The notes: generated from the letters alone by a model not told the origin. DNA of 64,000 nucleotides from Saitoella complicata NRRL Y-17804 (GCF_001661265.1 NW_017567004.1:330279-394278); one strand, 5' to 3'; positions 48,232-58,098 are shown, numbered from the stretch's first letter. A program made the numbers and translations.

Positions 48232-49720
48232 TCAATGGCATTTCTGGAAGCCAGTGATGATACATTCACACCCTCCTTCTGCTTCTTCGTCTTTACAGCA
48301 TTTTTCTAGGTTCCTCATTTGGCTGACAAGGAAGTCCACGACGCTTTCCATGCCTTTTTCTTGGATGAGGGCGGGTTCTCCGCGGTATCTTTGGAGGGCT
48401 CGGATGAATAGGGTCGTCAGAGCTGTTGATTGGTCGTCTCCTGATTCTTGGATTGTTTCGTATACTGGTGATTTCTTGCATACGGTCCGTAGGCGTCTCC
48501 ATTCCTCTGCGTAGGCGATTGCGTCCTGGCCTTGTTGCACGGCTCGTTCACTAACGGGGATGACACCGGATGATTTGACGTAATACAGCAGATCGTGTAC
48601 GTCTGAGGTCTTTGGCATGTGTCGCACAAACCGTGACCAGGTACTCTTGTTGAAGTTCAGGGTCACCAGCGCTCCGCTCGAAGCCTCCTTCAGCGAGTTA
48701 GGTGAGAGGATAGAGTATCCCCTACTGACACCACTGACCGGGTCAACCTCAGCAAGCGCCTTCCATAGCAGCTCCACTGACACCCAGTAACATGGGTACT
48801 TGAACCGTGCGACGTCCAGTACGAGGACCATGTCATCTTTCCGGGAGTAACCACCTATTGGCGAGAAATGGCCCGTGCCAGTTTGTGAGAGTGCCTTCCT
48901 CGAATACGAGATAGCCATATGCACCGATGGCGTCGTCGACGCCAACTCAATATCCCTCCTAAACTGCTCCAAACTCGTCGAAGTAGCATAATGCGTCCTC
49001 TCATGCAACGAATTACACTTCGCCAAACACGCAAACTCAGCAAGCGTAATCCCACTCTCCTTGATATCGGCCAGCGGCCGACAACAATCCAACATCTCTT
49101 GTTCGTACCACCGCCAGGGTCCTTTCCATTGTCGGCCGGGGTCGACGTTGAGGGCGTTTAGGATCATGCAGAGGGTTCCGATGCCGCAGTATGCTGGTTC
49201 GTTTTGGGTGAGGAATTGTTGGGCAAGGGGGAAGTAAGATTCCATGGTGCCCTCGACGAGGGCTTTGGCGAAGAACTTTTTCCCGTCGGGTGAGTCAAAG
49301 GGGATGCAGGAGGCGGGAAGGGAGCGTTTGTAGAAGGAGGATGAGGGTGGTGCTGGTGCGGGCATCTTGTGTGGGGTCAAGACAAGAGCGGCGGCAGAGA
49401 TAGCGGGAGAGGAATGTAGGTTTCTGCGTGCGTTACAAACTTAGTCAGTAAGTGCCATTCCATATGGCATCCTAGATCACCTACCTGGCCCGAGGAAGTG
49501 CTGTCAACGATGTAGAGGACGGTCGAAGCAGGCGACTCAACCCAGAAGGGTGAATGGAAGCAAGACGACGAACGACTGTATTCGATGCCAAACCGGCCTT
49601 CTGTCCCAAGAACCTTAGAGGATGTCGATTTCTGGAGTAGTGTTTTGTCTTCGGGGGCGAATTCGAATTCGAATAAAGTTCGGATGACGGCGGGTACCTT
49701 CGTATTGCGCAACCCTGCAT
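48232..49720 (-). CDS. PCS: Phytochelatin synthase with a probable mitochondrial presequence
   Basis: Gamma-glutamylcysteine dipeptidyl transpeptidase that makes phytochelatins from glutathione in response to Cd and other metals. Two minus-strand exons, 49720-49485 and 49423-48232, give 475 residues. The catalytic triad sits in EPAYCGIGTL, GTGHFSPIGGY and VLVLDVARF with spacings of 106 and 18 residues, the same as Cys56/His162/Asp180 of Arabidopsis PCS1. Other landmarks are GTMESYFPLAQQF and WKGPWRWYEQEMLDCC. Exon 1 and the start of exon 2 add about 118 residues rich in Arg, Ser, Leu and Ala (RRLASIHPSGLSRLLRPSS, ARNLHSSPAIS), typical of a mitochondrial targeting signal. A shorter form could start at the ATG at 49365. 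The C-terminus is Cys-rich. Confidence 0.9.
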
Positions 49721-49879
49721 CCTACGAGACTCACCGCCAAGGAAAGATATGGAGAGATGACTTGTTTGAATATGTATTTTTAGCAATATGCTATATGCTT
49801 CTTGCACGCTCTCTTACCCTTGCAATTGATGACAATCGCATGCCTCCTTTAACCTTTCATATATCATACACCAACCATC

Positions 49880-50964
49880 CTACGCACTCATACTCTCCTT
49901 GGGCTCCTTAGGAGCGCTAGTATCCACGATCCTAAAAGTACCTTTCCGAACACCTTCATACGCCTTCCTCTGCACAATACCCTCTACCCTCATCCTCTCA
50001 ATCCGCTCCATCTCATCAGCCTTCGCAAGTGCTTCCTGCTCCAGCTCATTCATGGTCTTGATCTTCATGACCTCCGCAGCGTCCTCGGAGGTAATAGAAC
50101 GAGATTCAGGGACCATCGTCATACGAGCGTAGCCTGCTTTGGTGGGAGACATGATAGTGACGGCGTCTTCGGGCTCGGTGGTGTTGGTGAGGTGAGGGAG
50201 GTAACGGTGGACTTCCCTTTCGAAAGTGAAGAGGGTATGCTGGTTCTGTGTAGATCATTAGCTTCTATTTGCTAGATAACTTTGATGATGCTCCGTGTCT
50301 GGCATGATTGACGGTGTACGATCAATCCAGGAGAAGTGCTTGTTCGCTCAGGAAACAGGTATAATTTGGAACCATGTGGTATGTCTTAAAGACTAATCGT
50401 ATGTTTGAGCATCATGCGAGACAAGCACATCTCCCGTATTGGATTGATTTGTCGTAAACCATCGCACAGCCGTTATCACGAGCAAATCGGAGGAGCAGAA
50501 CATACCGAGTCAATCATCTTGCGCTCAAAGTCAACCAACCTCACAACAGCCTTCACTCTCTCCAAGGAAAGACTTCTTTGCTGAGAAAGCTCAAGAATGG
50601 ACTTCCCGTTCTGCCACGCCTCGTAAATCGAGTCCTTCTCTGCACGAGAGAGGACAGGTCTGGGCCTGAAGGTAGGGTTCGAAGGGAAAGGCACCCTGGC
50701 CTGGTTGATGTATGTTGGACCGGAAGGATACTTCAACGCTAAACCCTTCGTCTCCTCCCATCTGAAGAAAGCAGCTCTCAGCCTGTTTTTGACCGGCCCT
50801 CTGGGCTTCGCCTGGGTGGCCTCCTTTTCGACTGCGGTATCTTCAGCTGAGGTTTCGGCTTCTTCGGCGAAAGCTGGCCGCGATGAAGTGAATGTCCGTG
50901 ATGGTGCAGCAAAGAAAATTGACTTGTTCTTGCACACAGAGGCGGTTATTCTTCGAGGAAGCAT
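49880..50964 (-). CDS. Mitochondrial ribosomal protein mS45-like (Bot1/MRPS35 family)
   Basis: Two minus-strand exons (50964-50506 and 50245-49880) give 274 residues. An Arg/Ser-rich N-terminus (MLPRRITASVCKNKS, PSRTFTSSRPAF) is a typical mitochondrial presequence. The body matches the fungal eukaryotic-mitochondrial-regulator family: RAAFFRWEETKGLALKYP, AEKDSIYEAWQNG, SLERVKAVVRLVDFERKM, then a helical C-terminus. Yeast Mrps35 and fission yeast Bot1 are small-subunit mitoribosome proteins. The single intron (50246-50505) is 260 bp, by far the longest in the window, and carries a probable C/D snoRNA. The ATG at 50964 is the first in frame and begins the presequence. Confidence 0.85.
50336..50428 (-). 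ncRNA. Candidate C/D-box snoRNA in the mS45 intron
   Basis: On the minus strand, inside the 260-bp intron, GTGCTTGTCTCGC (50428-50416) pairs with GCGAACAAGCAC (50347-50336), a 12-bp terminal stem with one bulged base. Immediately inside lie a C-box-like ATGATGC (50415-50409, 6 of 7 to RTGATGA) and a perfect D box CTGA (50351-50348), leaving a 68-nt core. The core contains CGATTAGTCTTT (50399-50388), the exact complement of AAAGACTAATCG, a universally conserved 25S rRNA segment near the sites methylated under snR39/snR59 and snR60 guidance in yeast. No clear D' box is seen. The rRNA match is from memory. Confidence 0.65.
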
Positions 50965-51446
50965 TGTCGCTATATCGGGGTTATGGAGGTCGGAAGAAAC
51001 AGGAAGAACGCCGGAAAAAGAGATGAACGCCGAAGGACGAGAGCTGATCAATCGATGTAAATGAGCACGGGAGGCTCTGATCAGCTATGCGGATAAAGAA
51101 AGGGCGATTGTTGGAGTTTCTCCTTCTCCATCTGCCAGCGATTTCGCACTGGTGCCCAGAAATTTAGGACAGTCACGTGCAGGGACTGCCTGGGAGCGCT
51201 TCAAGTAAACAGAAGGAGCACGCAACGATTACGACAACCAGCGACTTGATCCGTGAATGATTCACGCTGTTAAAGTGTTTTAAGGTTGAGCGTGAAGCTG
51301 GACTTCCATTGGAATCAACGTATACCGCTGGACTGGCCGTAAAGGCACTTGTTGTGAGTGACCTCATCCACACGGGAGCCGTCCGCTTGCTGACTTCCAT
51401 TGTAGATCGACCAGTTTTATACCTTTTATTTATTCGGTAGCCCTCC
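50965..51446. promoter_or_regulatory. Divergent intergenic region between mS45 and the zinc-finger gene
   Basis: 482 bp with no coding frame of note. TTTATACCTTTTATTTATTC lies about 30-50 bp before the ATG at 51447 and could serve as an AT-rich core promoter. Nothing else is evident. Confidence 0.4.
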
Positions 51447-53621
51447 ATGTTAGCCGGCAGACATCCAGCGTTGTCAATCCTCCTGCCAACAGCGGTGCCG
51501 CAAGCACCTCCACCGACAATCAGGGAGGATGACGACCCGGACATGGTCTTTGGGGAGTTACATGACGTACCACGGCCTACGACCTCGGCTGAGCCTAATC
51601 AGCAAACGCAGAGATTGAGGATGATGTTTTCGTGCCCGGATTTCAGTGCTGGGACGACGAGGGGTCTTGGTGGGAGTAGGATTTTCATGCCCGAGGTGAT
51701 TAAGGAGGAGCCGGAGGATGCGCCTACGGATGTATCGTCAGAGAATGAGGAATCGGATCATGAGAGGGATAACCATGAGGAAAGGACGGACAATGATGAC
51801 ACAGAAGAGGCAGCTCCGAGTTGGTCCCACACGGTCACCACCCAGTCTGGTTCCGAGGGCGCCGTGATTGGTTCCATCCCCATTACAACATCAGCATCGA
51901 GAAGTAGGAGGGGAAGCCTGAGCGAAATGTCGTTTCAAGGAAGGAGGACATCGTTGTTGAGCGAGTCGTTGAGGGTGGAGAATGTGTTGCAGGAAAGCAA
52001 GGAGCCGGTTCATACACCACTGACGAGACCCACAACGGCTCGGCCTACTACGCCTACACCTTTACCCAAGGAAGACAAAACGAAGAAGAGTGGTGAGACG
52101 GCCGTTTCGTCTTCGTTGTCATCCAGCAAGTCTCCAAACCCATCCCTCGCAGCACGTCCTTCTCCAATCCTGCGCCGTCGTTCATCCGTCATCAACGGAA
52201 AACTCCATTTCAACCCCTCGGCACCCTCTGTCGCAGCCCCCGCTACTTCCACTGGCACCTCCTTCACCGACGGCGCGGCCCCCATCATGACTAACATGCG
52301 TTCAAGACGCAACTCATCTGTCGACGGCAAACTCTACCTGCACGATACCCTAGAGCGAATCGAAGGAAGACCTAAATTCAAGAACGAGGAAAGGGAAACA
52401 CGCGAGTTCCGCGCCGCAGCGGCAGTTGCGGAGCCGGAGTTGGTTGTCGGGAAACCTGTGAAGGCACAGCTGGGAAGGAGATCAAGTACGAGTGCATTGC
52501 GCGACTTGGTTCGGACGGAGCCGCAGAGGCCCAAGCGGGGAGAAGTGGCGACTTTGGAACGTCGGATGCCGGAGAATGTGAGAGCATTGGGATCTGGTGG
52601 GATTCGGCAGCCAAGTGTGAGCGTCGCGCAGGCTGAGGTGAAGGCGGACTTCGCTGTTGGAAACGAAGAGGGTGAGGCGGGTCCAAGTAAGGGACGGAGG
52701 TTGGGGAGGAAGTCAAGCGCGGCGAGTTTGCGGGAGTTGGTTGCGCTGAAGAGAGGTGGAATTGTGGTGGAGTCTTCGAAGCCACCGACGGTTGCGGATG
52801 TCGAGCGTCTCGATATCCCGGCAGACACTGGAGACAGGAGAGCTTCTGCAGCGTTTCGTCGCGAACCGGAATTCACGCTCACGGTTCCTAAAGTCCGTCG
52901 GAGGCCGTTGAGAAGGTGGCGCTCGAACTTGTCTGTTTTGCTGGAAAATGACTGGGAAGTTGAAACTGAGCGATATGGCTGTTCGCCCGACGAGGTCAAG
53001 GCAAAGCCTCCGAAGAAGGAGGGAGACGTAACAACAACGCCGGTGAGGTTGTGGAGTTTTCCGGAGATCATTGAGCCGCCGCAAACTCCGGAAGAACTGA
53101 GGAGCCCCAACCCGACACTTGAAATCATCATGCCTCCTGGCGAGGATGATGACACCGAAGTTCAACCTTTCCGCATTCCATCAACCCACTCCTCCTCATC
53201 CAGCCTGAGACCGAAATGCACTAGATGCAATCAAACCTTCCACGGCCTCCGTAAACCCTTCACTTGCGTTGGCTGCTCTAACGATGTTTGCCGAGCATGC
53301 TCCTCCCGCGCTCACGCCTCTCGCGAGAAGTATCGATTGAGGGTGTGCAGTACCTGTTCACCCGATGGTATTGCGCAAAAGTTGAAAGCGCACGCAAAGG
53401 GCAATGCGCATCGGCGGAATGAGAGTTGGGCGCCAGCGAGGGTGGAGAGAAAGGGGACGAAGGAGAGGGCGAAGAAGGGGTGGGGCGTCAAGATTGTGGA
53501 GGCGATGCTTGGGAACGGGAATGGGTGGATGAGTGTGCTTGGGAGTGCAAGGGGGGAGGAGGCGGTTAGGGAGGTTGGGCAAAAAGTGAGGTTGGTCAAT
53601 GCAGGAGCTTTGACGATGTGA
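51447..53621 (+). CDS. Unrecognised protein with a C-terminal FYVE-like zinc finger
   Basis: Intronless, 724 residues. Most of the protein is polar and low-complexity, with repeated short motifs of the type RRxSxxxxLRDLV/LREL (RRSSTSALRDLVRTE, RKSSAASLRELVAL) and SRRGSLSEMSFQGRRTS, which look like phosphorylation or docking sites. At about residues 590-637 eight cysteines are spaced CxxC-x12-CxxC-x4-CxxC-x15-CxxC, the FYVE/FYVE-related pattern, but the basic R(R/K)HHCR motif is replaced by LRKPFTCVGC. A basic stretch and amphipathic tail follow. A membrane- or Rab-effector-type role is possible; no function can be assigned. The start is the only in-frame ATG ahead of the low-complexity region. 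Confidence 0.75.
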   Translation: MLAGRHPALSILLPTAVPQAPPPTIREDDDPDMVFGELHDVPRPTTSAEPNQQTQRLRMMFSCPDFSAGTTRGLGGSRIFMPEVIKEEPEDAPTDVSSENEESDHERDNHEERTDNDDTEEAAPSWSHTVTTQSGSEGAVIGSIPITTSASRSRRGSLSEMSFQGRRTSLLSESLRVENVLQESKEPVHTPLTRPTTARPTTPTPLPKEDKTKKSGETAVSSSLSSSKSPNPSLAARPSPILRRRSSVINGKLHFNPSAPSVAAPATSTGTSFTDGAAPIMTNMRSRRNSSVDGKLYLHDTLERIEGRPKFKNEERETREFRAAAAVAEPELVVGKPVKAQLGRRSSTSALRDLVRTEPQRPKRGEVATLERRMPENVRALGSGGIRQPSVSVAQAEVKADFAVGNEEGEAGPSKGRRLGRKSSAASLRELVALKRGGIVVESSKPPTVADVERLDIPADTGDRRASAAFRREPEFTLTVPKVRRRPLRRWRSNLSVLLENDWEVETERYGCSPDEVKAKPPKKEGDVTTTPVRLWSFPEIIEPPQTPEELRSPNPTLEIIMPPGEDDDTEVQPFRIPSTHSSSSSLRPKCTRCNQTFHGLRKPFTCVGCSNDVCRACSSRAHASREKYRLRVCSTCSPDGIAQKLKAHAKGNAHRRNESWAPARVERKGTKERAKKGWGVKIVEAMLGNGNGWMSVLGSARGEEAVREVGQKVRLVNAGALTM

Positions 53622-53983
53622 GGAGGTGATCTGCGGAACAGAGGTTACAACGCTGGACGACTTTTTGGATTGAGATATCAAGTGAGCATTGCATAGGTTT
53701 TGGGTTTCTTTGCGTTATGGGGTGTTATTTGTCTGTCCTTACTACTGGCGTTTTTGTATTGCTAATGGGATATCTATTACTCGAAACTTTACGGTCGCGC
53801 GGTTCCAGCTGTGATGTCGGCATGTTTGTAGTTTGGTGTTAGTAAAGCATAAGTGATCGCCATCACTTGCAAGACCCTCGTCAAATTGACCATGCCAAAA
53901 TCCAAGGACATGACCGTACAGAACAAGGGTCGTCAGATTTATTGGATTAGGATAGCACCTCTCGCCCAAACACCAAGCCGTAC
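53622..53983. other. Intergenic region
   Basis: 362 bp of 3' flank of the zinc-finger gene. Short ORFs on both strands overlap; none looks real. Confidence 0.35.
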
Positions 53984-55077
53984 ATGGAAGACCATATGCG
54001 CAATTCACCGACGGAGATTTTCGCAAATCCTCTCAAGACCCTTGGAGAAAAAGCCTTGGAGGACTTGCAAAGCGATCCATTCTGCCCTGAAGACATCTCC
54101 GCTTCCGACCATGCCCTTGACATTGGGTGCCAGATCATCCGCGGTTCGACAAAATCCTCGATGTGTCGACTGCGCTCCGCTGAAGACTTCGAGCAATTGA
54201 AGGAGACCGTTGCAGACCTTCAACAGCATGGGGTAGGTAAAGGGAAGAAGTGTGCTGTTCATATTACGCTCAAGACTGATTTCAGACCTGCCGACGGTAT
54301 CGGCGGTGAATCCGACAGTGAACTACCCAATGCTGCTAGGACGAATAAGGGTGGACGCAATGATAAAGGTGAAAAGAAGTACGGCAACAACCCTACGAAG
54401 CGTATGCTAAAGGATATTAAGAAGGCAAACGAGAACAATCCATTCAAACAGTCGGTTTTGCGAAATGTCGAAACCCTTTGAGATCAGTGGGTCTGCACCG
54501 AGCATGAAGGTGGCCTGTGCTACATCAATCCCTTCACCCGCGCTCATCAACGGCTCAATTCTCACCATATTTACCTACTGGGCAGAGGCCATGACCATAC
54601 CAAATGCGGACGTCGGCTTGACAAATCCACCAACTACCCCAGCCTTCGTTAAGTTCAACAAGTCTACACTATCACAATCAGACTTCTACGGGACACCCTG
54701 CGCTGCTTCTCTTCCGACACCAGCAACCTCCATGGCGCACCTAACTGCCGGAGGTGCTTCGACCAGATATTTTCCCACGCCTAATGAACCTCCCTCGAGC
54801 CCATTGAAAGCCGCAGACGCCAATGTATCTGCCCGGTTTCATGAACTTTGTCAACAGGCTTACACCCACTTATGCTGGTTTTGAACCCTTGGTTGTTGAA
54901 GAGGCGCTGAAGTACAATGGTATGGTGTTGGATGATACACCGAATCTGCCACCAGGGCAAGAGATTCCAGGAGTGAAGCTGGGCCATCTCATGGCAATGA
55001 AACGTCACTGGCCAGCATTCAAGCACAGTAAGAAGGCCTGCCGTAAGTTGGCGGATGAGTTATTTCGCATGGATTAG
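53984..55077 (+). CDS. Unrecognised ORF cluster, possibly one spliced gene or a relict
   Basis: Three overlapping plus-strand frames follow one another: 53984-54481 (165 codons, charged, Lys-rich C-terminus), 54465-54884 (139 codons, Pro/Ala/Ser-rich) and 54823-55077 (84 codons, ending HSKKACRKLADELFRMD). Each reads like protein rather than shadow sequence. The second starts with an ATG overlapping the first's end, and the third takes over where the second loses sense. Introns or frameshifts could join them; I cannot decide which. Composition resembles uncharacterised, transposon-neighbouring genes of basidiomycetes. A transposase remnant lies 470 bp downstream. No domain is recognised. Confidence 0.35.
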
Positions 55078-55542
55078 GAGGTCTTCAAGCCCGCTGTCTC
55101 AGAGACCTTCCACCACCTCAAGGATGATGGAGAGCTGTACAAGAGATATAGATAATGCTCGCGGCGATTGACTTTGAGGCAGGGTCTCGTATTTTTGTAA
55201 TCCGCAAAAATTGACGAGTGAGGACAAATCCACTAGTAGCAGATATTTTTTGATGGGACGGCCGCTGCCTTGTAGATTGGAATGTTGCCTTCCAGTAGAA
55301 CTAGTTTTTGTACCAATCCGACGTTTTTTGCTGTTGTAATAAGGTTCTTGGTGGATCATTCATGGTCCTCAAGTTTTCTGACGTCCAGAACTGCGCTTGT
55401 GCCTGGTTCATCCAGGAGTCTCCAATTAGATAGTGAATGCCGAAAATTGTATAGGAAACACGCACAAAAACGAGCATGAACTATCGTGAGAAAGCAGCTG
55501 CGTAAAGGTCTATGAAGTGTATGTTTGGCTAGATGTACTATG
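55078..55542. other. Flank between the ORF cluster and the transposase remnant
   Basis: 465 bp, AT-leaning, without a coding frame of interest. It could hold one end of the transposon, but I cannot identify a terminal inverted repeat. Confidence 0.3.
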
Positions 55543-56265
55543 CTATGTGATAGCGAGCCGACCTGGAGTCTCGTCATACGTTTCATTTACGCTAATATTA
55601 CCCCATGTACTCGCCTCAGCTGGAGTCAAGCTGTACCCGCATTTATGCATCAAGTTGCAACACTTTTCAGGGTAGGCATTGATTGACAAGTCCAACCCTT
55701 CACTCAAGAAGTATTCCGGCTGCTCCATAGTCCACCGGTGCTCACGGTTGCGGTTGATCCAAGCCTTGCGCATCGGAAATGCAATTTCTATGGGGTTGAG
55801 ATCTGGCAAATACGGTGGTAGGTACTCGATTCGACATCCATGATCGATGATCAGCTCCCGCACCCCAGGATCCTGATGAGTGCCACAGTTCACAGTTATC
55901 CATGACAACCACACTATGCTTTGCTGGGAAGGGTTTCAGTACATTCAGCAGCTTATCGGCCACAAAATCCACGAACCTGTTCGTATCAAAGCTCCCTTGG
56001 TAGACCGAATGGCAGATCATCCCTTCTTAGGAAATTGCAAGCAGTAATGACCATCTCAGACCTCTTGAAGGCCTCAATCTTCACACGCGGGTGAACCATG
56101 CGGAGCATACCCAAACTTGCAGTAAGCAGACCTATTGTCGACGGCCGTTTCGTCAAGGAAAACGAGTTGATCCATGGTGTTAGATGTTGTGCGCAGTGAG
56201 CCGCTCATGCAATTGCATACCCGTGACTGACTCAAGGTGGGCACCATTGTTCTGATATTTATCAT
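55543..56265 (-). mobile_element. Decayed Tc1/mariner-IS630-type (DDE) transposase remnant
   Basis: Read on the minus strand, three frames in sequence carry the DDE_3-type catalytic core: MDQLVFLDETAVDNRS (first Asp) at about 56074-56265, KHSVVVMDNCELWH (second Asp) at about 55742-56020, and RIEYLPPYLPDLNPIEIAF (Glu) within 55543-55914. The frame changes between these blocks, so at least two frameshifts are present and the gene is dead. The N-terminal helix-turn-helix part is missing: the remnant stops about 40 bp short of tRNA-Met at 56307. It is a plain DNA transposon of the Tc1/mariner superfamily, old enough to be degraded but with motifs still clear. Confidence 0.8.
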
Positions 56266-56306
56266 CGGGTTATATATTTTTATGGGGTTTCCACGACATT
56301 GCCTTC

Positions 56307-56397
56307 GCCTTCGTGGCTCAGCTGGTTAGAGCGCCCTGCTCATATCTGCTAACAAGCGGGTACGGGGAGATCGCGAGTTCGATCCTCGCCGAGGGCA
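56307..56397 (+). tRNA. tRNA-Met(CAT), intron-containing, second copy
   Basis: Identical to the tRNA at 11926-12016 except one intron base: the intron here is TCTGCTAACAAGCGGGT (A for C). The mature sequence, the upstream GCCTTC hexamer and the downstream CGCTTTT are the same. A TTTTT tract follows as terminator. Confidence 0.93.
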
Positions 56398-56703
56398 CGC
56401 TTTTTGTAGTGTACTTTCTTTTGCTTTGCTCGGCTATGTACTGTACCCACTCATCGATCGGTATGCGAAGAAAACAGCGAAGATCTCGAGTTTTATGTTT
56501 CAGACGCGTCGGCATTCCTTCCTCCTTCCAGATCTACCTACCCCAGCTGAGCTACGCGTACAAGCATGGCGCGTACATCGGCAAAAGTTGCCCAAAACCT
56601 CCCCAGAGCAACTTGAGCCCCTGAAGCATTCACTCCCAAACGACTCCACCAAGAGAGTCAGTCAGCGTTCAGTCGTTGAAGAAGAGCATACATTCTCTAC
56701 AGC
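56398..56703. other. Promoter region of the GH72 gene
   Basis: 306 bp between tRNA-Met and the GH72 ATG. Short frames are not convincing. No clear TATA box is seen; the last 60 bp are A/G-rich leader-like sequence. Confidence 0.4.
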
Positions 56704-58098
56704 ATGGCGAAAATGCTCAATTCTCTTCTCTCCCTTGCCGCTCTCCTGACCACGGCTTTTGCAGTCAACCCCATCGAGATCGTCAACAACAAGTTCTACG
56801 ACTCAGTCACTCACAAACAGTTCTACATTATCGGCGTAGACTACCAACCAGGCGGCTCGTCCGGCGTAGGCACAGGTTCTGATCCCTTGTCTGACCCAAC
56901 ACAATGTCTCCGCGATTTTGCGCTCTTGCAGAAGTTGGGGGTGAACACCATCAGAGTTTACTCTGTCGATAACACCTTGGACCATGATTACTGCATGTCT
57001 CTGCTCGATACAGCGGGGATGTATCTGTTGTTGGATGTCAACACTCCCCTCTCATCTCAGTCACTGAACCGATACGAACCTAACACGACGTGGACTGCCG
57101 ACTATTACTCCCATATCTACTCCACCATCGACGCATTCAAAGCATACGAGAACGTCCTCGGATTCTTCTCCGGAAATGAGGTGGTCAACGACGCTGCGTC
57201 CCTTGCCGCCTGTCCCGGATACCTGAGAGCCTTGCAGAGAGATATGAAGGCGTACATCAAGAAGACCGCAAACCGTATCATTCCGGTTGGGTATTCGACC
57301 GCGGATGATGCAACGATCCGGAGCGAGCTGGGGAGTTACTTGACGTGTGGGGATGATGCTTCCGCTGCTGATTTCTATGGGATTAATACGTACGAGTGGT
57401 GTGGAGATTCGAGTTTCACTTCGTCTGGGTACTCGACCCTTACATCCGCTTTCGCGAACTTCTCCGTTCCAATCTTTTTCTCGGAGTATGGGTGTAACAC
57501 CGTTTCGCCTCGTACATTCACTGAAGTTACGGCGTTGTATGGTGATCAGATGAACGAGGTGTTCAGTGGAGGGTTGATTTACGAGTACAACGAGGAAGAC
57601 AACAATTACGGTTTGGTCAACACAGGTGGAGACTCCGCACAGTTGTTGCAGGATTACGTCAACCTCCAATCTGCCTACACCAACCTCTCCATCCCCAACA
57701 TCACCCTCTCCTCCACCACCGCAACAACAACTCTCCCCTCCTGCTCCGGCCTCAACCTCGATAACTGGACCATCCCCGCAGCGCCATCTGGTGCTCCCAC
57801 GGCCGGCGCAGGGAACTACGGAACGTTGATCGAGTTGACGGCGGAGGAGTTGGTGGTGAATTCTACGGTGACGGATGTGAGTGGGAATGTGATTAGTGGG
57901 TTGAGTGTTACGGCTGTTGGGAGGGCTGTTAGTGGGAGTGTGAGTGGGACGAAGAGTGCTAGTGCCTCTGCGACGGGGGGTGAGGGGAAGAGTGGGAATG
58001 GTACTACGACGGTGAGTGAGGCGGTTGGGATGGGCGTGGGTGTGGGTATGGGAATGGCGGTATTGGCGGCGGTGGGTGCTGTTGTCGTCGTTTTGTAG
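56704..58098 (+). CDS. GPI-anchored beta-1,3-glucanosyltransferase (GH72, GAS/GEL/PHR)
   Basis: Intronless, 464 residues. Cleaves and re-joins beta-1,3-glucan chains at the cell surface. Signal peptide 1-20 (SLLSLAALLTTAFA). The GH72 domain has FYIIGVDYQPGGSSG, acid/base Glu159 in GFFSGNEVV and nucleophile Glu261 in IFFSEYGCN, with conserved EYNEEDNNYGLV. There is no C-terminal X8/CBM43 module, so it is the GH72-minus type. A Ser/Gly/Thr-rich linker leads to a hydrophobic tail (VGMGMAVLAAVGAVVVVL), a GPI-attachment signal. The coding end uses a noticeably G-rich Gly/Ser codon run. Confidence 0.93.
   Translation: MAKMLNSLLSLAALLTTAFAVNPIEIVNNKFYDSVTHKQFYIIGVDYQPGGSSGVGTGSDPLSDPTQCLRDFALLQKLGVNTIRVYSVDNTLDHDYCMSLLDTAGMYLLLDVNTPLSSQSLNRYEPNTTWTADYYSHIYSTIDAFKAYENVLGFFSGNEVVNDAASLAACPGYLRALQRDMKAYIKKTANRIIPVGYSTADDATIRSELGSYLTCGDDASAADFYGINTYEWCGDSSFTSSGYSTLTSAFANFSVPIFFSEYGCNTVSPRTFTEVTALYGDQMNEVFSGGLIYEYNEEDNNYGLVNTGGDSAQLLQDYVNLQSAYTNLSIPNITLSSTTATTTLPSCSGLNLDNWTIPAAPSGAPTAGAGNYGTLIELTAEELVVNSTVTDVSGNVISGLSVTAVGRAVSGSVSGTKSASASATGGEGKSGNGTTTVSEAVGMGVGVGMGMAVLAAVGAVVVVL

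Noticed and set aside
49377-49712. Alternative first exon for phytochelatin synthase in another frame
   Set aside because: It runs into a stop before the catalytic domain and uses no splice site. The frame from 49720 joins the catalytic exon exactly through GTAGGT to GCACGCAG.
52334-53155. 273-codon antisense frame under the zinc-finger gene
   Set aside because: Ser/Leu/Pro-rich low-complexity translation, mirror of the low-complexity sense protein; no signals of its own.
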